From Rhodanobacter sp. MP7CTX1 (GTDB lineage: Bacteria; Pseudomonadota; Gammaproteobacteria; Xanthomonadales; Rhodanobacteraceae), in contig NZ_JACHCN010000002.1 in assembly GCF_014205795.1 (NCBI RefSeq), forward strand, positions 372,001-436,000: 64,000 nucleotides of DNA. Reading direction: 5' to 3'. How positions within the stretch are numbered: position 1 is the first letter of the stretch; the number at the start of each line of letters is the position of its first letter. The position numbers were made by a program, and so were the translations under genes. This document shows, one piece after another, positions 50,509 to 60,330 of the stretch. The notes below the pieces were generated by a model. The model saw nothing but the letters and a program-made list of their open reading frames with translations. It had not been told where the DNA came from and did not search any database.

Positions 50509-51051
50509 CTATTTCGCGTCGAGCGCGATGCTGGCCGGACGTTCCATCCAGCCGCCATTACCATTGGATACCAGCTCGACCAGATCAATATGGTCATCAC
50601 CGATGCTGGTGATATGCCCATAGTTCTGGCCCATGTATTCGCCACTGTGGACACGATGGATCACACCGCCCGGGTCCTTGATCAGCACCTCCAAGGTTCC
50701 ACCGGCACCGACCGTGCCGACCATCTTCAAGCTGTCCAGCGCAAACATTTCCAGCGGCTGCTTGGCACGATTTGCATCTGGCCGTGGGCCACTGTTGGCG
50801 CTCGTCGGCTGCATTTCAGCCGTGCTCGGGCTGAATGGGTCGCGCTTGCCCTGATCGTCGTACAGGAAGGACTCGAACGTCTTGATCACCGGCAACGGCT
50901 GGATCGGCGCACCCTTCTTGGCCTTTTCCTGCGCGACCCACTCGCGCAGATCGGACATACCGCGGGTGCAACCGCTCAGCACCAGCGCTGCGCCCAGCAT
51001 CAGCAACACCCGTGTCACATGGACCGGTTTGATGGCAGCAAACTTGTTCAT
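50509..51051 (-). CDS. pilP: Type IV pilus lipoprotein PilP
   Basis: A 180-residue lipoprotein with lipobox LVLSGC (about residues 24-29), a flexible segment containing FLYDDQGKRDPFSPS, and a C-terminal beta domain (LDSLKMVGTVGAGGTLEVLI, HRVHSGEYMGQNYGHITSIG). PilP joins the PilMNO inner-membrane platform to the PilQ secretin. The stop is 19 bases before pilQ and the start overlaps the pilO stop by four bases. Confidence 0.94.
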   Translation of the reverse strand: MNKFAAIKPVHVTRVLLMLGAALVLSGCTRGMSDLREWVAQEKAKKGAPIQPLPVIKTFESFLYDDQGKRDPFSPSTAEMQPTSANSGPRPDANRAKQPLEMFALDSLKMVGTVGAGGTLEVLIKDPGGVIHRVHSGEYMGQNYGHITSIGDDHIDLVELVSNGNGGWMERPASIALDAK

Positions 51052-51713
51052 TTCTGCCCCCCCGCCTTGGCTTGGCCCGGCTTTTTGGCCGCGGCGGCGC
51101 TCTCTTCGTCATCCAGATAGCGGTAAGTCTTCACGGTGCCCTGCAGAACGAGTAGGCCATCCGTAGGGGCACTGCCCTTGGCCGGCGTCTTCGGCGTCAA
51201 CGACACATCGTGCAGGGTAAGGATCACCACTCGTGGCAATGAAGCCACCCCGCTGATGAACGCGCCGAACTGGTGATAGGTGCCGCTCATGCGCAGCGTG
51301 ATGGGCTTTTCCGCGTAGAAATCCTTCGGCGTTTCAGGGCCCGGCTGGAACAACTCGGTTTCCAGGCCCGCCGACAACGCGGTTTGCGAAACATCCACCA
51401 GCAGCTCGGGCATTTCGGTCTTGCTGGGCAGCTGACGCAGCAGCTGGCGCAACATGTCCTGCATCTCGTCGAGCTGCTGCTGCAGCGCTTCCAGATTGAC
51501 CGCCTTCGCCTGCTTGGTCGCGAACTCCTGCTTCAGCTGTTCTTCTTTGCCGGCCAGCGACGTGAGGCTGTCTTGCTGGTCGCCAATGAAGAAGTACCAG
51601 CCGACCAGCAGCACGATGGCAAACACCAGCACGGTGAAGAACATCTTGACCGATTGTGGCCAGCCTCCAACGTTGTTGCGGTCGAGATTGCGAATGTCGT
51701 TGAGGAACTTCAT
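51048..51713 (-). CDS. pilO: Type IV pilus alignment protein PilO
   Basis: A 221-residue bitopic protein: short cytoplasmic N-terminus (MKFLNDIRNLDRNNVGGWP), one helix (MFFTVLVFAIVLLVGWYFFI), coiled coil (about residues 50-95, EEQLKQEFATKQAKAVNLEA) and a ferredoxin-like periplasmic domain (GTYHQFGAFISGVASLPRVV). It pairs with PilN. Four-base overlaps link it to pilN and pilP. The C-terminus is Ala/Lys/Gly-rich. Confidence 0.94.
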   Translation of the reverse strand: MKFLNDIRNLDRNNVGGWPQSVKMFFTVLVFAIVLLVGWYFFIGDQQDSLTSLAGKEEQLKQEFATKQAKAVNLEALQQQLDEMQDMLRQLLRQLPSKTEMPELLVDVSQTALSAGLETELFQPGPETPKDFYAEKPITLRMSGTYHQFGAFISGVASLPRVVILTLHDVSLTPKTPAKGSAPTDGLLVLQGTVKTYRYLDDEESAAAAKKPGQAKAGGQK

Positions 51714-52501
51714 GGTTTGGTTCCTCCCGAGACGGGCGCATTCACCGCTTTCGTCTCCGGCTTGGCCGCTGCTGCAGCGGCAGGTTTCGCCGGTACGCTG
51801 GCGGGTGCCGACGTAGCAGCAGGCATGCCGGTGACCGTCTTCGCTGCCGTGCCGGGTGCGTTCGGAACCGAGGCTGCCGGCGCCGGGGCGGAAGTGGTTG
51901 ACGTAGCGGGCGCCGGGCCGACGGCAGGCGAGCCATCCACACCATCGGGTTCGTCGGATTTCGGCCGGCTCAATGCCACATCCAATCCGAAGGTGTACGG
52001 CATACGGCTGGAATCATGGCTGTTTTCGGTCTTGCGCAGGTCGGCATGTCCCATCCACTGGGACGCCTCGATATTGCGCATGTATTCGGCGACGCTGGCG
52101 TTGGACTGCGCCACGCCATCCAGCGACAAGGCCTGACCGTTCTGCTTGAGACCGCTCAGACGCGCACTGGAGGGTATCGTCTTCACCAGCTCGTCGAACA
52201 GATGCACCATCTGCGAACGGTCTGCCTGCAGCTGTTCAATGATCTGCTTGCGCGCCAGCAGATGCTCGCGCACCTGTTCAAGGTCCTTGATCTTCGCAAT
52301 GCGCACGTCGAGATCCTTGATCTCGGTCTGCAGATAAGCGTTGCGGTCATTTTGGTTGTCGATGCGCTGACCCATCCAGAATCCCCACAACAGCAGGACG
52401 CCCAGCGCGGCCACAAAGGCAGCCGCGAGCTGCATGTAGAACTCGCGCTCGCGTAGCTTGCGTCGTTCCGCACGCCACGGAAGTAGATTGATGTGTGCCA
52501 T
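51710..52501 (-). CDS. pilN: Type IV pilus assembly protein PilN with Ala/Pro-rich C-terminal extension
   Basis: A 263-residue bitopic protein. The start MAHINLLPWRAERRKLRERE is the conserved PilM-binding peptide. One helix (LAAAFVAALGVLLLWGFWMG), a coiled coil (about 45-100) and a periplasmic domain follow. The last 75 residues or so form an Ala/Pro/Thr-rich extension (SPAVGPAPATSTTSAPAPAA and repeated PA/KPA units) that is longer than the common PilN end and is likely unstructured. The stop of pilM and the start ATG share one base (TGATG). Confidence 0.94.
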   Translation of the reverse strand: MAHINLLPWRAERRKLREREFYMQLAAAFVAALGVLLLWGFWMGQRIDNQNDRNAYLQTEIKDLDVRIAKIKDLEQVREHLLARKQIIEQLQADRSQMVHLFDELVKTIPSSARLSGLKQNGQALSLDGVAQSNASVAEYMRNIEASQWMGHADLRKTENSHDSSRMPYTFGLDVALSRPKSDEPDGVDGSPAVGPAPATSTTSAPAPAASVPNAPGTAAKTVTGMPAATSAPASVPAKPAAAAAAKPETKAVNAPVSGGTKP

Positions 52502-53559
52502 CAGTCGAAGCTCCTCAAGGCGAGGCCGACCGCAATCATCAGTGCGGGCGCGTCCTGGGCCAGCGACTGTGCCTGCACCCTGGGCGAAAGCGACATGCGC
52601 GCCAGCGGGTTGGCGACGATGCAGGACACGCCGAGCTGCTCTTCCAGCATGGCGCCGAGCCCGTCGATCGCGGCGCATCCGCCGGCCAGCACGACCTGGT
52701 CAACCTTGCTGTATTCGCTACCGGCAAAGAAGAACTGCAACAGGCGGCTGATCTGCTGGACCAGCGACTCCTTGAACGGCTCGAGCGCTTCGCTCTCGTA
52801 CGATTCGGGCAAGCCGCCCTTGCGCTTGGCGCGGCCGGCTTCTTCATAGGAGAGGCCGAAGCGGCGCATGATCTCGTCGGTCAGCTGCTTGCCGCCGAAG
52901 ACCTGCTCGCGCGAGTAGATGGTGCGTTGGTTGCGCAAGACGGACAGGGTCGTCATGGTGGCGCCGATGTCGACTACGGCCACCAGCGCATCGCGTCCGA
53001 CGTTGAGTTGGTCGGCGACCATCACAAACGCGTTCTCCATCGCGAACGCCTCGACGTCGATCGCGCTGGCGGTCAGACCACCCAGATCGAGCGCGGCCAC
53101 CCGCATGTCGACGTTCTCGGTGCGCGAGGCAGCGAGCAGCACATTGTTCATGTCAGGGTTGTCGCGTACCGGCCCGAGTACCTCGTAGTCGAGGCTGACT
53201 TCGTCGATCGGATACGGGATGTACTGATTCGCCTCGACCTGGATCTGACCCTCCAGATCATCGTCGGACAATTCGCTGGACATGGGGATGATGCGGGTGA
53301 TCACTGCCGATCCGGCCAGCGCCGCCGCCGCATGCTTGAGCTTGGACCCCGATCGCGCCAGCGCTCGACGAATCGCGTCGCCCACCGCCTCGACCTCGAC
53401 GATGTTCTTTTCGACCACGGCATTGGGTGGCAGTGGCTCGACCGCGTAATGCTCCACGCGATAACGCCCGCCCACTTGACTTAGCTGCAGCAGCTTGACG
53501 GCAGTCGAACTGATGTCGACACCAATCAGCGCCGGCTTCTTGGGTGTAAAGAGCCCCAC
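52501..53559 (-). CDS. pilM: Type IV pilus actin-like ATPase PilM
   Basis: A 352-residue cytoplasmic actin-fold protein that binds the N-terminal peptide of PilN and connects the platform to the pilus motors. The start MGLFTPKKPALIGVDISSTA, QIQVEANQYIPYPIDEVSLD, VAVVDIGATMTTLSVL (phosphate-binding), FGGKQLTDEIMRRFGLSYEE and VVLAGGCAAIDGL (adenosine motif) are typical. It heads the pilMNOPQ operon and diverges from the PBP1A gene. Confidence 0.95.
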   Translation of the reverse strand: MGLFTPKKPALIGVDISSTAVKLLQLSQVGGRYRVEHYAVEPLPPNAVVEKNIVEVEAVGDAIRRALARSGSKLKHAAAALAGSAVITRIIPMSSELSDDDLEGQIQVEANQYIPYPIDEVSLDYEVLGPVRDNPDMNNVLLAASRTENVDMRVAALDLGGLTASAIDVEAFAMENAFVMVADQLNVGRDALVAVVDIGATMTTLSVLRNQRTIYSREQVFGGKQLTDEIMRRFGLSYEEAGRAKRKGGLPESYESEALEPFKESLVQQISRLLQFFFAGSEYSKVDQVVLAGGCAAIDGLGAMLEEQLGVSCIVANPLARMSLSPRVQAQSLAQDAPALMIAVGLALRSFD

Positions 53560-53828
53560 GGTGTATCCCCCTTGCCCCTAGCGCCCGTAACCAGAGTCCT
53601 GGTGGGATGCGCAGTGGCATTAAATCGAAAAATTAACGCAATGGCAACGGCCTACGGAAACTTTCTCAAGTAATTGACGTGATGTCCACCACATTTGCGA
53701 CATCGCCCACAGATGGCGCAACCCTTGCAAACAATCCTTCCTAATCGGCCCCACAACGCCCCATGTTAGGAATACTGCTACATCTATACTCTGCCATGTT
53801 TTGACTCAGGTCTCGCTATCCCCACACC
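53560..53828. promoter_or_regulatory. Divergent promoter region of pilM and PBP1A
   Basis: This 269-base region without genes is AT-richer than its surroundings. For the rightward PBP1A gene, TATACT at 53785-53790 is a plausible -10 box about 38 bases before ATG; no clear -35 is seen. For pilM, the minus-strand complement of 53630-53680 contains TTTCC and CAATTACTTGAGAAAG-like AT-rich stretches but no consensus pair. The divergent pilM/ponA arrangement is conserved in many gammaproteobacteria. Confidence 0.4.
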
Positions 53829-56360
53829 ATGCGAATAATCAAACGTTTGTTGCGCTGGGTACTGATCCTGGCCTTTTCGGGTTTGCTTCTGGCAGTTATC
53901 GCAGTCGGCGTGGCCTATTGGCTTATAGCACCAAGACTCCCCTCGGTGGCGGTCCTGAAGGACTATCACATGCAGGTACCACTGCGCGTGCTGACCGCCG
54001 ATGGCAAGCTGATTGCCAGTTTTGGCGAGACTCGACGCATTCCAGTGGCGATTGCCGACGTACCGGATCTGCTCAAGCACGCCGTGCTTTCTGCTGAGGA
54101 TGCGGAGTTCTACCACCACCCGGGCGTGGACTGGCGCGGCATCGCGCGCGCGGGCTGGCACGTGATCGTGACCGGCGGCGACAAGGGCCCCGGCGGCTCG
54201 ACCATCACCCAGCAGGTGGCGCGCAACTTCTTCCTCAGCCCTGAAAAGCTCTATTCGCGCAAGCTCACCGAGATCTTCATCGCGCTGAGCATCGAGCATG
54301 AGCTCAGCAAGGACCAGATCCTTGAGCTCTACCTCAACAAGATGTTCCTCGGCCATCGCTCTTATGGCGTAAGCGCGGCGGCGGCCTACTACTACGGCAA
54401 GACGCTGGACCAGCTGACCCCGGCCGAATGTGCCCTGATCGCCTCGACGTTTCAGCTGCCCTCGGTAGTCAATCCTCTCAACAGCCCTGCGCGCGCGATG
54501 GCCCGGCGCAACTGGGTGCTGGGCGAGATGTTCAAGCACAACTACATCACCAAGGCGGCGTACGAACAGGCGATTGCCGAAGCAAATCACGCGTTTCCGC
54601 ATGAGCAGCCGATCGAGGTGGATGCGCCGTATCTCGCAGAAATGGTGCGTCGACAAGTGCTCGACCGGCTTGGCAACGATGCGTTGACCGAGGGTTACGT
54701 GGTCAAGACCACCCTGCAAAGCACCCGCCAGGCGGCGGCCGTGACGGCGCTGCGCGATGGCCTGATTTCCTATGACCATCGCCACGGCTGGCGCGGGCCG
54801 GAGGCACATCAGGATCTGCCAGCCGACGCCAGCGAGCAGGATTACGACCACCTGTTGTCCAGCTACAGTGACATCTCGGGCATGCAGCCTGGCCTGGTCA
54901 CGGCGAGCAGCGCCAAGGAAGCCACGGTTTATCTGCCCAGCCACGAGAGCATCAGCCTGGACCTGGCCGCGATCAACTGGGCTCACCCCCGCATTAATGA
55001 CGACCGCACCGGCGCTGCTCCAGGCAGCGTCAGTGGCGTACTCAAGCGCGGCGACATCATCCGTGTGTCACTCAACGCCAAGGGCGGATGGCAGCTCGAC
55101 CAGATCCCTGCTGCGCAAGCGGCTTTGACCTCGATCAATCCGGAAGACGGCTCCATCCAGGCTTTGGTCGGCGGCTTCAGTTTTGCGCGCAGCAAGTTCA
55201 ACCGCGCCGTCATGGCGGCACGCCAGCCCGGCTCGAGTTTCAAGCCTTACTTCTACTCGGCGGCGTTCGAGCGAGGATTCACCCCGGCCTCGATCATCAA
55301 CGATGCGCCGCTGGCGCTGCCTGACCCTTCAAAGCCGGGTGGCATCTGGACGCCATCCAACGACGACGGCAAATTCGCCGGACCCATGCGCCTGCGCGAA
55401 GCACTGGTGGAATCCAAGAACCTGGTCTCGGTGCGCCTGCTCGATGCGATCGGCATACGCTACGCGCGCGACTACGTCACCCGCTTCGGCTTCTCGCTCG
55501 ATTCGATACCGGCGAACCTGTCGATGGCACTGGGAACGGCTTCGGTATCGCCGATGAGCATGGCCCGCGGCTTTGCAGTGTTCGCGAACGGCGGCTATCT
55601 GGTCACCCCGTACTTCATCAACGAGATTGACGACCGTGGTGGCAAGCCGGTGTATCTGGCCAATCCCGCACGGGCCTGCCGCAACTGCCAGGAGCGTCTG
55701 CTCGACACCCGACCACCGGGCCCGCCACCAGCCGACATGATCCTGACCCCGGCCAACAGCGTCGCCGCCGCCAGCACGGCACCCGCCTCCGCCAGCAGCG
55801 TCGATGGCGTGGGCATAGCGGTGTTGCCGGCCGATGTGCACGGCGAGAGCGCCCATCCCCCGGTACTCGCCCCGCAGGTCATCGACCCCCGCAACGATTT
55901 CCTGCTCACGTCACTGATGAAAGACGTGATCCAGAATCCGCTCGGCACCGCTGCCGCCGCCAAAGTGCTGGACCGCGCCGATCTGGCCGGCAAGACCGGT
56001 TCCACCAGTGATTGGCGTGACGCCTGGTTCGTCGGTTTCAACGGCGACCTTACAACCGCCGTATGGGTCGGTTACGACGACTACGCGTCGCTGGGGTATC
56101 GCGAGTTTGGTGCCAAAGTGGCGCTGCCGATCTGGATGGACTACACCGCCGAGGTGCTCAAGAACCTGCCCTTGAGCATGTTGCCGATGCCGCCAGGCAT
56201 CAGTACGGTCATGATCAATCGCGACAGCGGCTTGCCCTCAGGCCCTGGTGATCCGAATGGGATGAACGAGATATTCAAGGTGGAAGATGTCGATCGCCTG
56301 CGCAACCAGGCTGCCCAGCTGAAGGACCAGGATCAGAATCACGCCTACGATATCTTCTGA
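53829..56360 (+). CDS. mrcA: Penicillin-binding protein 1A (class A, bifunctional)
   Basis: An 843-residue inner-membrane enzyme building peptidoglycan. One N-terminal helix (LILAFSGLLLAVIAVGVAYW), a glycosyltransferase domain (about 50-225) with AVLSAEDAEFYHHPGVDWRG (catalytic Glu), GGSTITQQVARNFFLS, KLTEIFIALSIEHELSKDQI and YLNKMFLGHRSYGVSAAA; then an OB-like insert and a transpeptidase domain with SSFKP (SxxK in RQPGSSFKPYFYSAAF), and KTGST (AGKTGSTSDWRDAWFVG). The SxN motif is probably in VSPMSMARG or nearby. A Pro/Ala-rich linker lies before the last section. Start ATG 53829 fits the family. Confidence 0.95.
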   Translation: MRIIKRLLRWVLILAFSGLLLAVIAVGVAYWLIAPRLPSVAVLKDYHMQVPLRVLTADGKLIASFGETRRIPVAIADVPDLLKHAVLSAEDAEFYHHPGVDWRGIARAGWHVIVTGGDKGPGGSTITQQVARNFFLSPEKLYSRKLTEIFIALSIEHELSKDQILELYLNKMFLGHRSYGVSAAAAYYYGKTLDQLTPAECALIASTFQLPSVVNPLNSPARAMARRNWVLGEMFKHNYITKAAYEQAIAEANHAFPHEQPIEVDAPYLAEMVRRQVLDRLGNDALTEGYVVKTTLQSTRQAAAVTALRDGLISYDHRHGWRGPEAHQDLPADASEQDYDHLLSSYSDISGMQPGLVTASSAKEATVYLPSHESISLDLAAINWAHPRINDDRTGAAPGSVSGVLKRGDIIRVSLNAKGGWQLDQIPAAQAALTSINPEDGSIQALVGGFSFARSKFNRAVMAARQPGSSFKPYFYSAAFERGFTPASIINDAPLALPDPSKPGGIWTPSNDDGKFAGPMRLREALVESKNLVSVRLLDAIGIRYARDYVTRFGFSLDSIPANLSMALGTASVSPMSMARGFAVFANGGYLVTPYFINEIDDRGGKPVYLANPARACRNCQERLLDTRPPGPPPADMILTPANSVAAASTAPASASSVDGVGIAVLPADVHGESAHPPVLAPQVIDPRNDFLLTSLMKDVIQNPLGTAAAAKVLDRADLAGKTGSTSDWRDAWFVGFNGDLTTAVWVGYDDYASLGYREFGAKVALPIWMDYTAEVLKNLPLSMLPMPPGISTVMINRDSGLPSGPGDPNGMNEIFKVEDVDRLRNQAAQLKDQDQNHAYDIF

Positions 56361-56442
56361 ACTTCGGATCAACTTCCGGATCAACTTCCGGTATGGTGGA
56401 CCCCGTCCTTGCCGCTGGCCACCGATCGATGAGGAGCGTGCC

Positions 56443-57114
56443 ATGTCCCGAGGCGAACATCACCGCATCCACGCGCATGACCGACTGCGACGCAACCGGT
56501 TACGCATAGCCCAGGAAGCCGCTCGCCTGATGAGCGAGCACGGCATCCGCGATTTTCATCACGCCAAGCTGAAGGCCGCCGAACGCCTGGGCATCCTCGA
56601 TACACAGGCACTTCCGCGCAACCTCGAGATCGAGGATGCGCTGCGTGAACACCAACGCCTGTTTCTCGCCGACAGTCAGCCACAGCTGCTCAAACAGCGG
56701 CGAGAAGCAGCGGTCGAGGCCATGCAATTTCTTGCCTCGTTCGAGCCAAGACTGGTCGGCGCCGTACTCGAAGGCACCGCGGATGCGCACTCGGCCGTGT
56801 GCCTGCACGTTTTCAGCGACGACCCCGACGCGGTTGGACTTTATCTGCGCGAGCACGGCGTGCCGATCGAGACGCAAACGCGGCGGTTGCGCAACAACCG
56901 CGACGACCAGCCCGAATACCCGGTGCTGCTGTTTGCCGCCGACGAGCTGCCGTTCGATCTGACCGTGCTGCCACGCGATGCGCTACGTCAGGCACCGCTG
57001 GACCGGGCCGACGATCGGCCCATGCGCCGCGCTTCGCTGGCACAGGTGGAAATCTTGCTGGCCGAAGACTCCGACGATGCATTCGAACAACAGCTGAGCA
57101 TGGCCTTGCGCTGA
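56443..57114 (+). CDS. Conserved hypothetical protein (nucleotidyltransferase-like pattern)
   Basis: A 223-residue soluble protein. The basic N-terminus (MSRGEHHRIHAHDRLRRNRL) and helical section RIAQEAARLMSEHGIRDFHH and AKLKAAERLGI are followed by FEPRLVGAVLEGTADAHSAV, CLHVFSDDPDAVGLYLREHG and YPVLLFAADELPFDLTVLPR. The GAVLEGTAD/HVFSDDPD combination resembles the strand-turn-strand of nucleotidyltransferase-fold domains but the catalytic Gly-Ser pair is not clear. I do not recognise a named family. It lies 82 bases after mrcA on the same strand and may share its transcript. Confidence 0.7.
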   Translation: MSRGEHHRIHAHDRLRRNRLRIAQEAARLMSEHGIRDFHHAKLKAAERLGILDTQALPRNLEIEDALREHQRLFLADSQPQLLKQRREAAVEAMQFLASFEPRLVGAVLEGTADAHSAVCLHVFSDDPDAVGLYLREHGVPIETQTRRLRNNRDDQPEYPVLLFAADELPFDLTVLPRDALRQAPLDRADDRPMRRASLAQVEILLAEDSDDAFEQQLSMALR

Positions 57115-57120
57115 GCCGGC

Positions 57121-57187
57121 TGCCCCCTCCTCTTCTGCATGCCCCGAACAAGGGACTCCCTTCTTCGGGGCACGCAGAAGGAGGGAG
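57121..57187. repeat. Dispersed imperfect palindrome
   Basis: CCCCTCCTCTTCTGCATGCC and GGCACGCAGAAGGAGGGAG form long imperfect arms; the centre holds CCCCGAACAAGGGACTCCC and TTCTTCGGGG. Parts recur at 26636-26770 and, more weakly, before trmB. It lies between the convergent hypothetical gene and gltA. Confidence 0.65.
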
Positions 57188-57217
57188 CATGTCTGCACCG
57201 CGCATAGCGCACAACGC

Positions 57218-57245
57218 AAACGCCCCGGACCAGGCCGGGGCGTTT
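57218..57245 (-). terminator. Intrinsic terminator of gltA
   Basis: AAACGCCCCGG, a 6-base loop and CCGGGGCGTTT form an 11-base-pair stem with A- and T-flanks on both sides, so it can act in both directions. It lies about 30 bases after the gltA stop. Confidence 0.85.
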
Positions 57246-57274
57246 GTCGTTACATCAGCGTGGACCCGTTCGCG

Positions 57275-58570
<1,296 letters not shown>

Positions 58571-58575
58571 GGAAA

Positions 58576-58582
58576 CCTCCTT
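58576..58582 (-). promoter_or_regulatory. Ribosome binding site deciding the gltA start
   Basis: AAGGAGG on the minus strand, 5 bases before GTG 58570. It lies within codons 2-4 of the in-frame upstream ATG, so that ATG is very unlikely to be the real start. Confidence 0.9.
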
Positions 58583-58884
58583 CATGTGGGTCAACCGGGG
58601 CAACCGTGATGCGGCGCCGGCCGGCTTGGGGAATGCTTGGCGTGGTACGCCGGGGAAAGCATGCCGTGCAACGGACGCCGCGGCGTCTGGCACTCCCCAT
58701 TATCGCACAAGGTCCAGCCAACATTCGACGACGAATGGACAAACCGCAGGCACGAAAAAACACGGGGCAAGCCTGCACTCGCCCCGCGTCTTGATTCTGT
58801 TCTGATTGAATCCGATCTGTTCAGATCGAATCTGATCAACCGAGATCTGGCGGGCCATCAATGAAGATGGCCACGCGCAAGCGC
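58583..58884. other. Gene-free region between rpmE2 and gltA, with an inverted repeat
   Basis: About 300 bases upstream of gltA must contain its promoter. At 58814-58827 GATCTG-TT-CAGATC is a perfect inverted repeat inside a longer run of related words (GATTGAATC, GATCGAATC, CTGATC). No T-run follows on either strand. No convincing reading frame is seen; overlapping short frames here lack ribosome sites. Confidence 0.5.
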
Positions 58885-59139
58885 TTACTCTTTGGCAGCG
58901 CCCGCATAGCGGCGACGGAACTTGTCGACGCGACCGCCCACGTCAAGCGTCTTCTGCTTGCCGGTGTAGAACGGGTGCGAATGGCTGGAGATATCCACCT
59001 TGATCAGCGGGTACTCATTGCCGTCTTCCCACTTGATGGTTTCCTTGCTGGACATGGTCGACTTGGTCAGAAACGCAAAGTCAGACGACAGGTCCTGGAA
59101 CACCACCGGCTTGTTGTTCGGATGGATATCGGGCTTCAT
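58885..59139 (-). CDS. rpmE2: 50S ribosomal protein L31 type B
   Basis: An 84-residue ribosomal protein bL31 of the zinc-free type [59 protein letters not shown] and VDKFRRRYA are the family signature; the CxxC pairs of type A L31 are absent. In E. coli and others the type B copy is made under zinc shortage through Zur. No Zur box was recognised in the 172-base upstream spacer, and in many xanthomonads this is the main L31, so constitutive use is possible. Confidence 0.95.
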   Translation of the reverse strand: MKPDIHPNNKPVVFQDLSSDFAFLTKSTMSSKETIKWEDGNEYPLIKVDISSHSHPFYTGKQKTLDVGGRVDKFRRRYAGAAKE

Positions 59140-59311
59140 GGCAGGCTCTAAAGCGATGGTGAAAAGAGCGGCATTGTAACGGCCGATCCACCTTCACCGC
59201 AACCCTCCGGTGCCCAGAGAACCTGCTGAATGGCCCAAGGAAGCCATGCCGGAAGCTGTTTGCGTGCCGGTTCGAACGCTATCGAGCATGGGTAGACCTC
59301 CATACGGAACG

Positions 59312-60247
59312 TCAGGTTTCCGCCCCGAGCGCGTGCCGTACCATGGCGGCAAAGCGGTCCTGATCGACCTCCAGCACGATCTTCGCCTGCGCGCGCCGGC
59401 CCAGCCGCCCAGCCCAATCGACGACGGTCGCACCCCGGGTCAGCCGTCCATCCAACTCCACCGCAACGGCGCGCGTCTCACTGCGCGTGACGATCGATGG
59501 ATCGATCGCCACTGCCATTGCCAACGCGTCGGCCGCAATCACCCCGCGACGGGCATGCTTGAGGTTGTACGTACGGGCCGTGCGCGATATGCGGCCGTAG
59601 AGATCGGCGCGGTGGTCGCCAACCTGCAGCCACGCATCGAACTGCACTTCGTCAAACGCGTGCCGCAAGGTCGCTTCCCAGTCGACCAGATCGAACTGTG
59701 GAAACGCCTCGAACACGACATGCGCCGCTTCCGGATCGAAGCCGATATTGAATTCTGCCGGTACGTTGCCGGTGTTGCCGTGGCCGGTGACTGCGCCACC
59801 CATCACCACCAACCGGGCGACCCGATCGGGCAACGTGGGATCGAGCCGCAACGCGAGCGCGAGGTTGGTCAATGGGGCGAGCGCCACCAGCGTCAACTCA
59901 CCCGGCCGCTCGCGGGTCAATCGCAACAAGGCCAGGGCGGCCGACTCATCTGTCTGCAGCGCTTTAGGCTCGGGAAAACCTACATCGCCAAAACCGTCCT
60001 GTCCGTGCACGAACGCAGCATCTTCGCTGGGCGCTCGTACCAACGGTGTGGAACAACCGGCAAACACCGGCGTGCTGGCGCCCAGCAGGTCGACCAGCGT
60101 GCGCGCATTGCGCACGGTATGGCCCAGTCCCACATTGCCGGCAGCAATGCTCAAGCCGGCTATATCGGCATGCGCGTGCGCCATCAGGATCGCCAGCGCG
60201 TCGTCGACGCCCGGATCGGTATCAATCAGCAGTTGCGGCTTGGTCAT
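59312..60247 (-). CDS. Inosine-uridine-preferring nucleoside hydrolase (IUNH family)
   Basis: A 311-residue enzyme that splits ribonucleosides into base and ribose. The N-terminal calcium-binding motif DTDPGVDDALAI, VRNARTLVDLLG, PVFAGCSTPLVRA, VALAPLTNLALALRLDP, VVMGGAVTGHGNTGNVPAEF and the late DALAMAVAIDP are all present and in family order. Related to RihA/RihB/RihC; specificity cannot be told. ATG 60247 is normal for the family. No transporter or deaminase gene is adjacent, so it appears to be a single-gene unit. Confidence 0.92.
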   Translation of the reverse strand: MTKPQLLIDTDPGVDDALAILMAHAHADIAGLSIAAGNVGLGHTVRNARTLVDLLGASTPVFAGCSTPLVRAPSEDAAFVHGQDGFGDVGFPEPKALQTDESAALALLRLTRERPGELTLVALAPLTNLALALRLDPTLPDRVARLVVMGGAVTGHGNTGNVPAEFNIGFDPEAAHVVFEAFPQFDLVDWEATLRHAFDEVQFDAWLQVGDHRADLYGRISRTARTYNLKHARRGVIAADALAMAVAIDPSIVTRSETRAVAVELDGRLTRGATVVDWAGRLGRRAQAKIVLEVDQDRFAAMVRHALGAET

Positions 60248-60330
60248 GGTGGCCTGTTGAGGTCGGGCGGATTAGTGTATCGGGTGGACGAACGAATGAC
60301 CCCGCACGCGCTGAATGAGCGAGCCCACTC

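Noticed and set aside
58814-58827. GATCTG-TT-CAGATC inverted repeat considered as a terminator of rpmE2
   Set aside because: The stem is short, no T-run follows, and the distance from the rpmE2 stop is unremarkable; it is left only as a note in the gltA upstream region.
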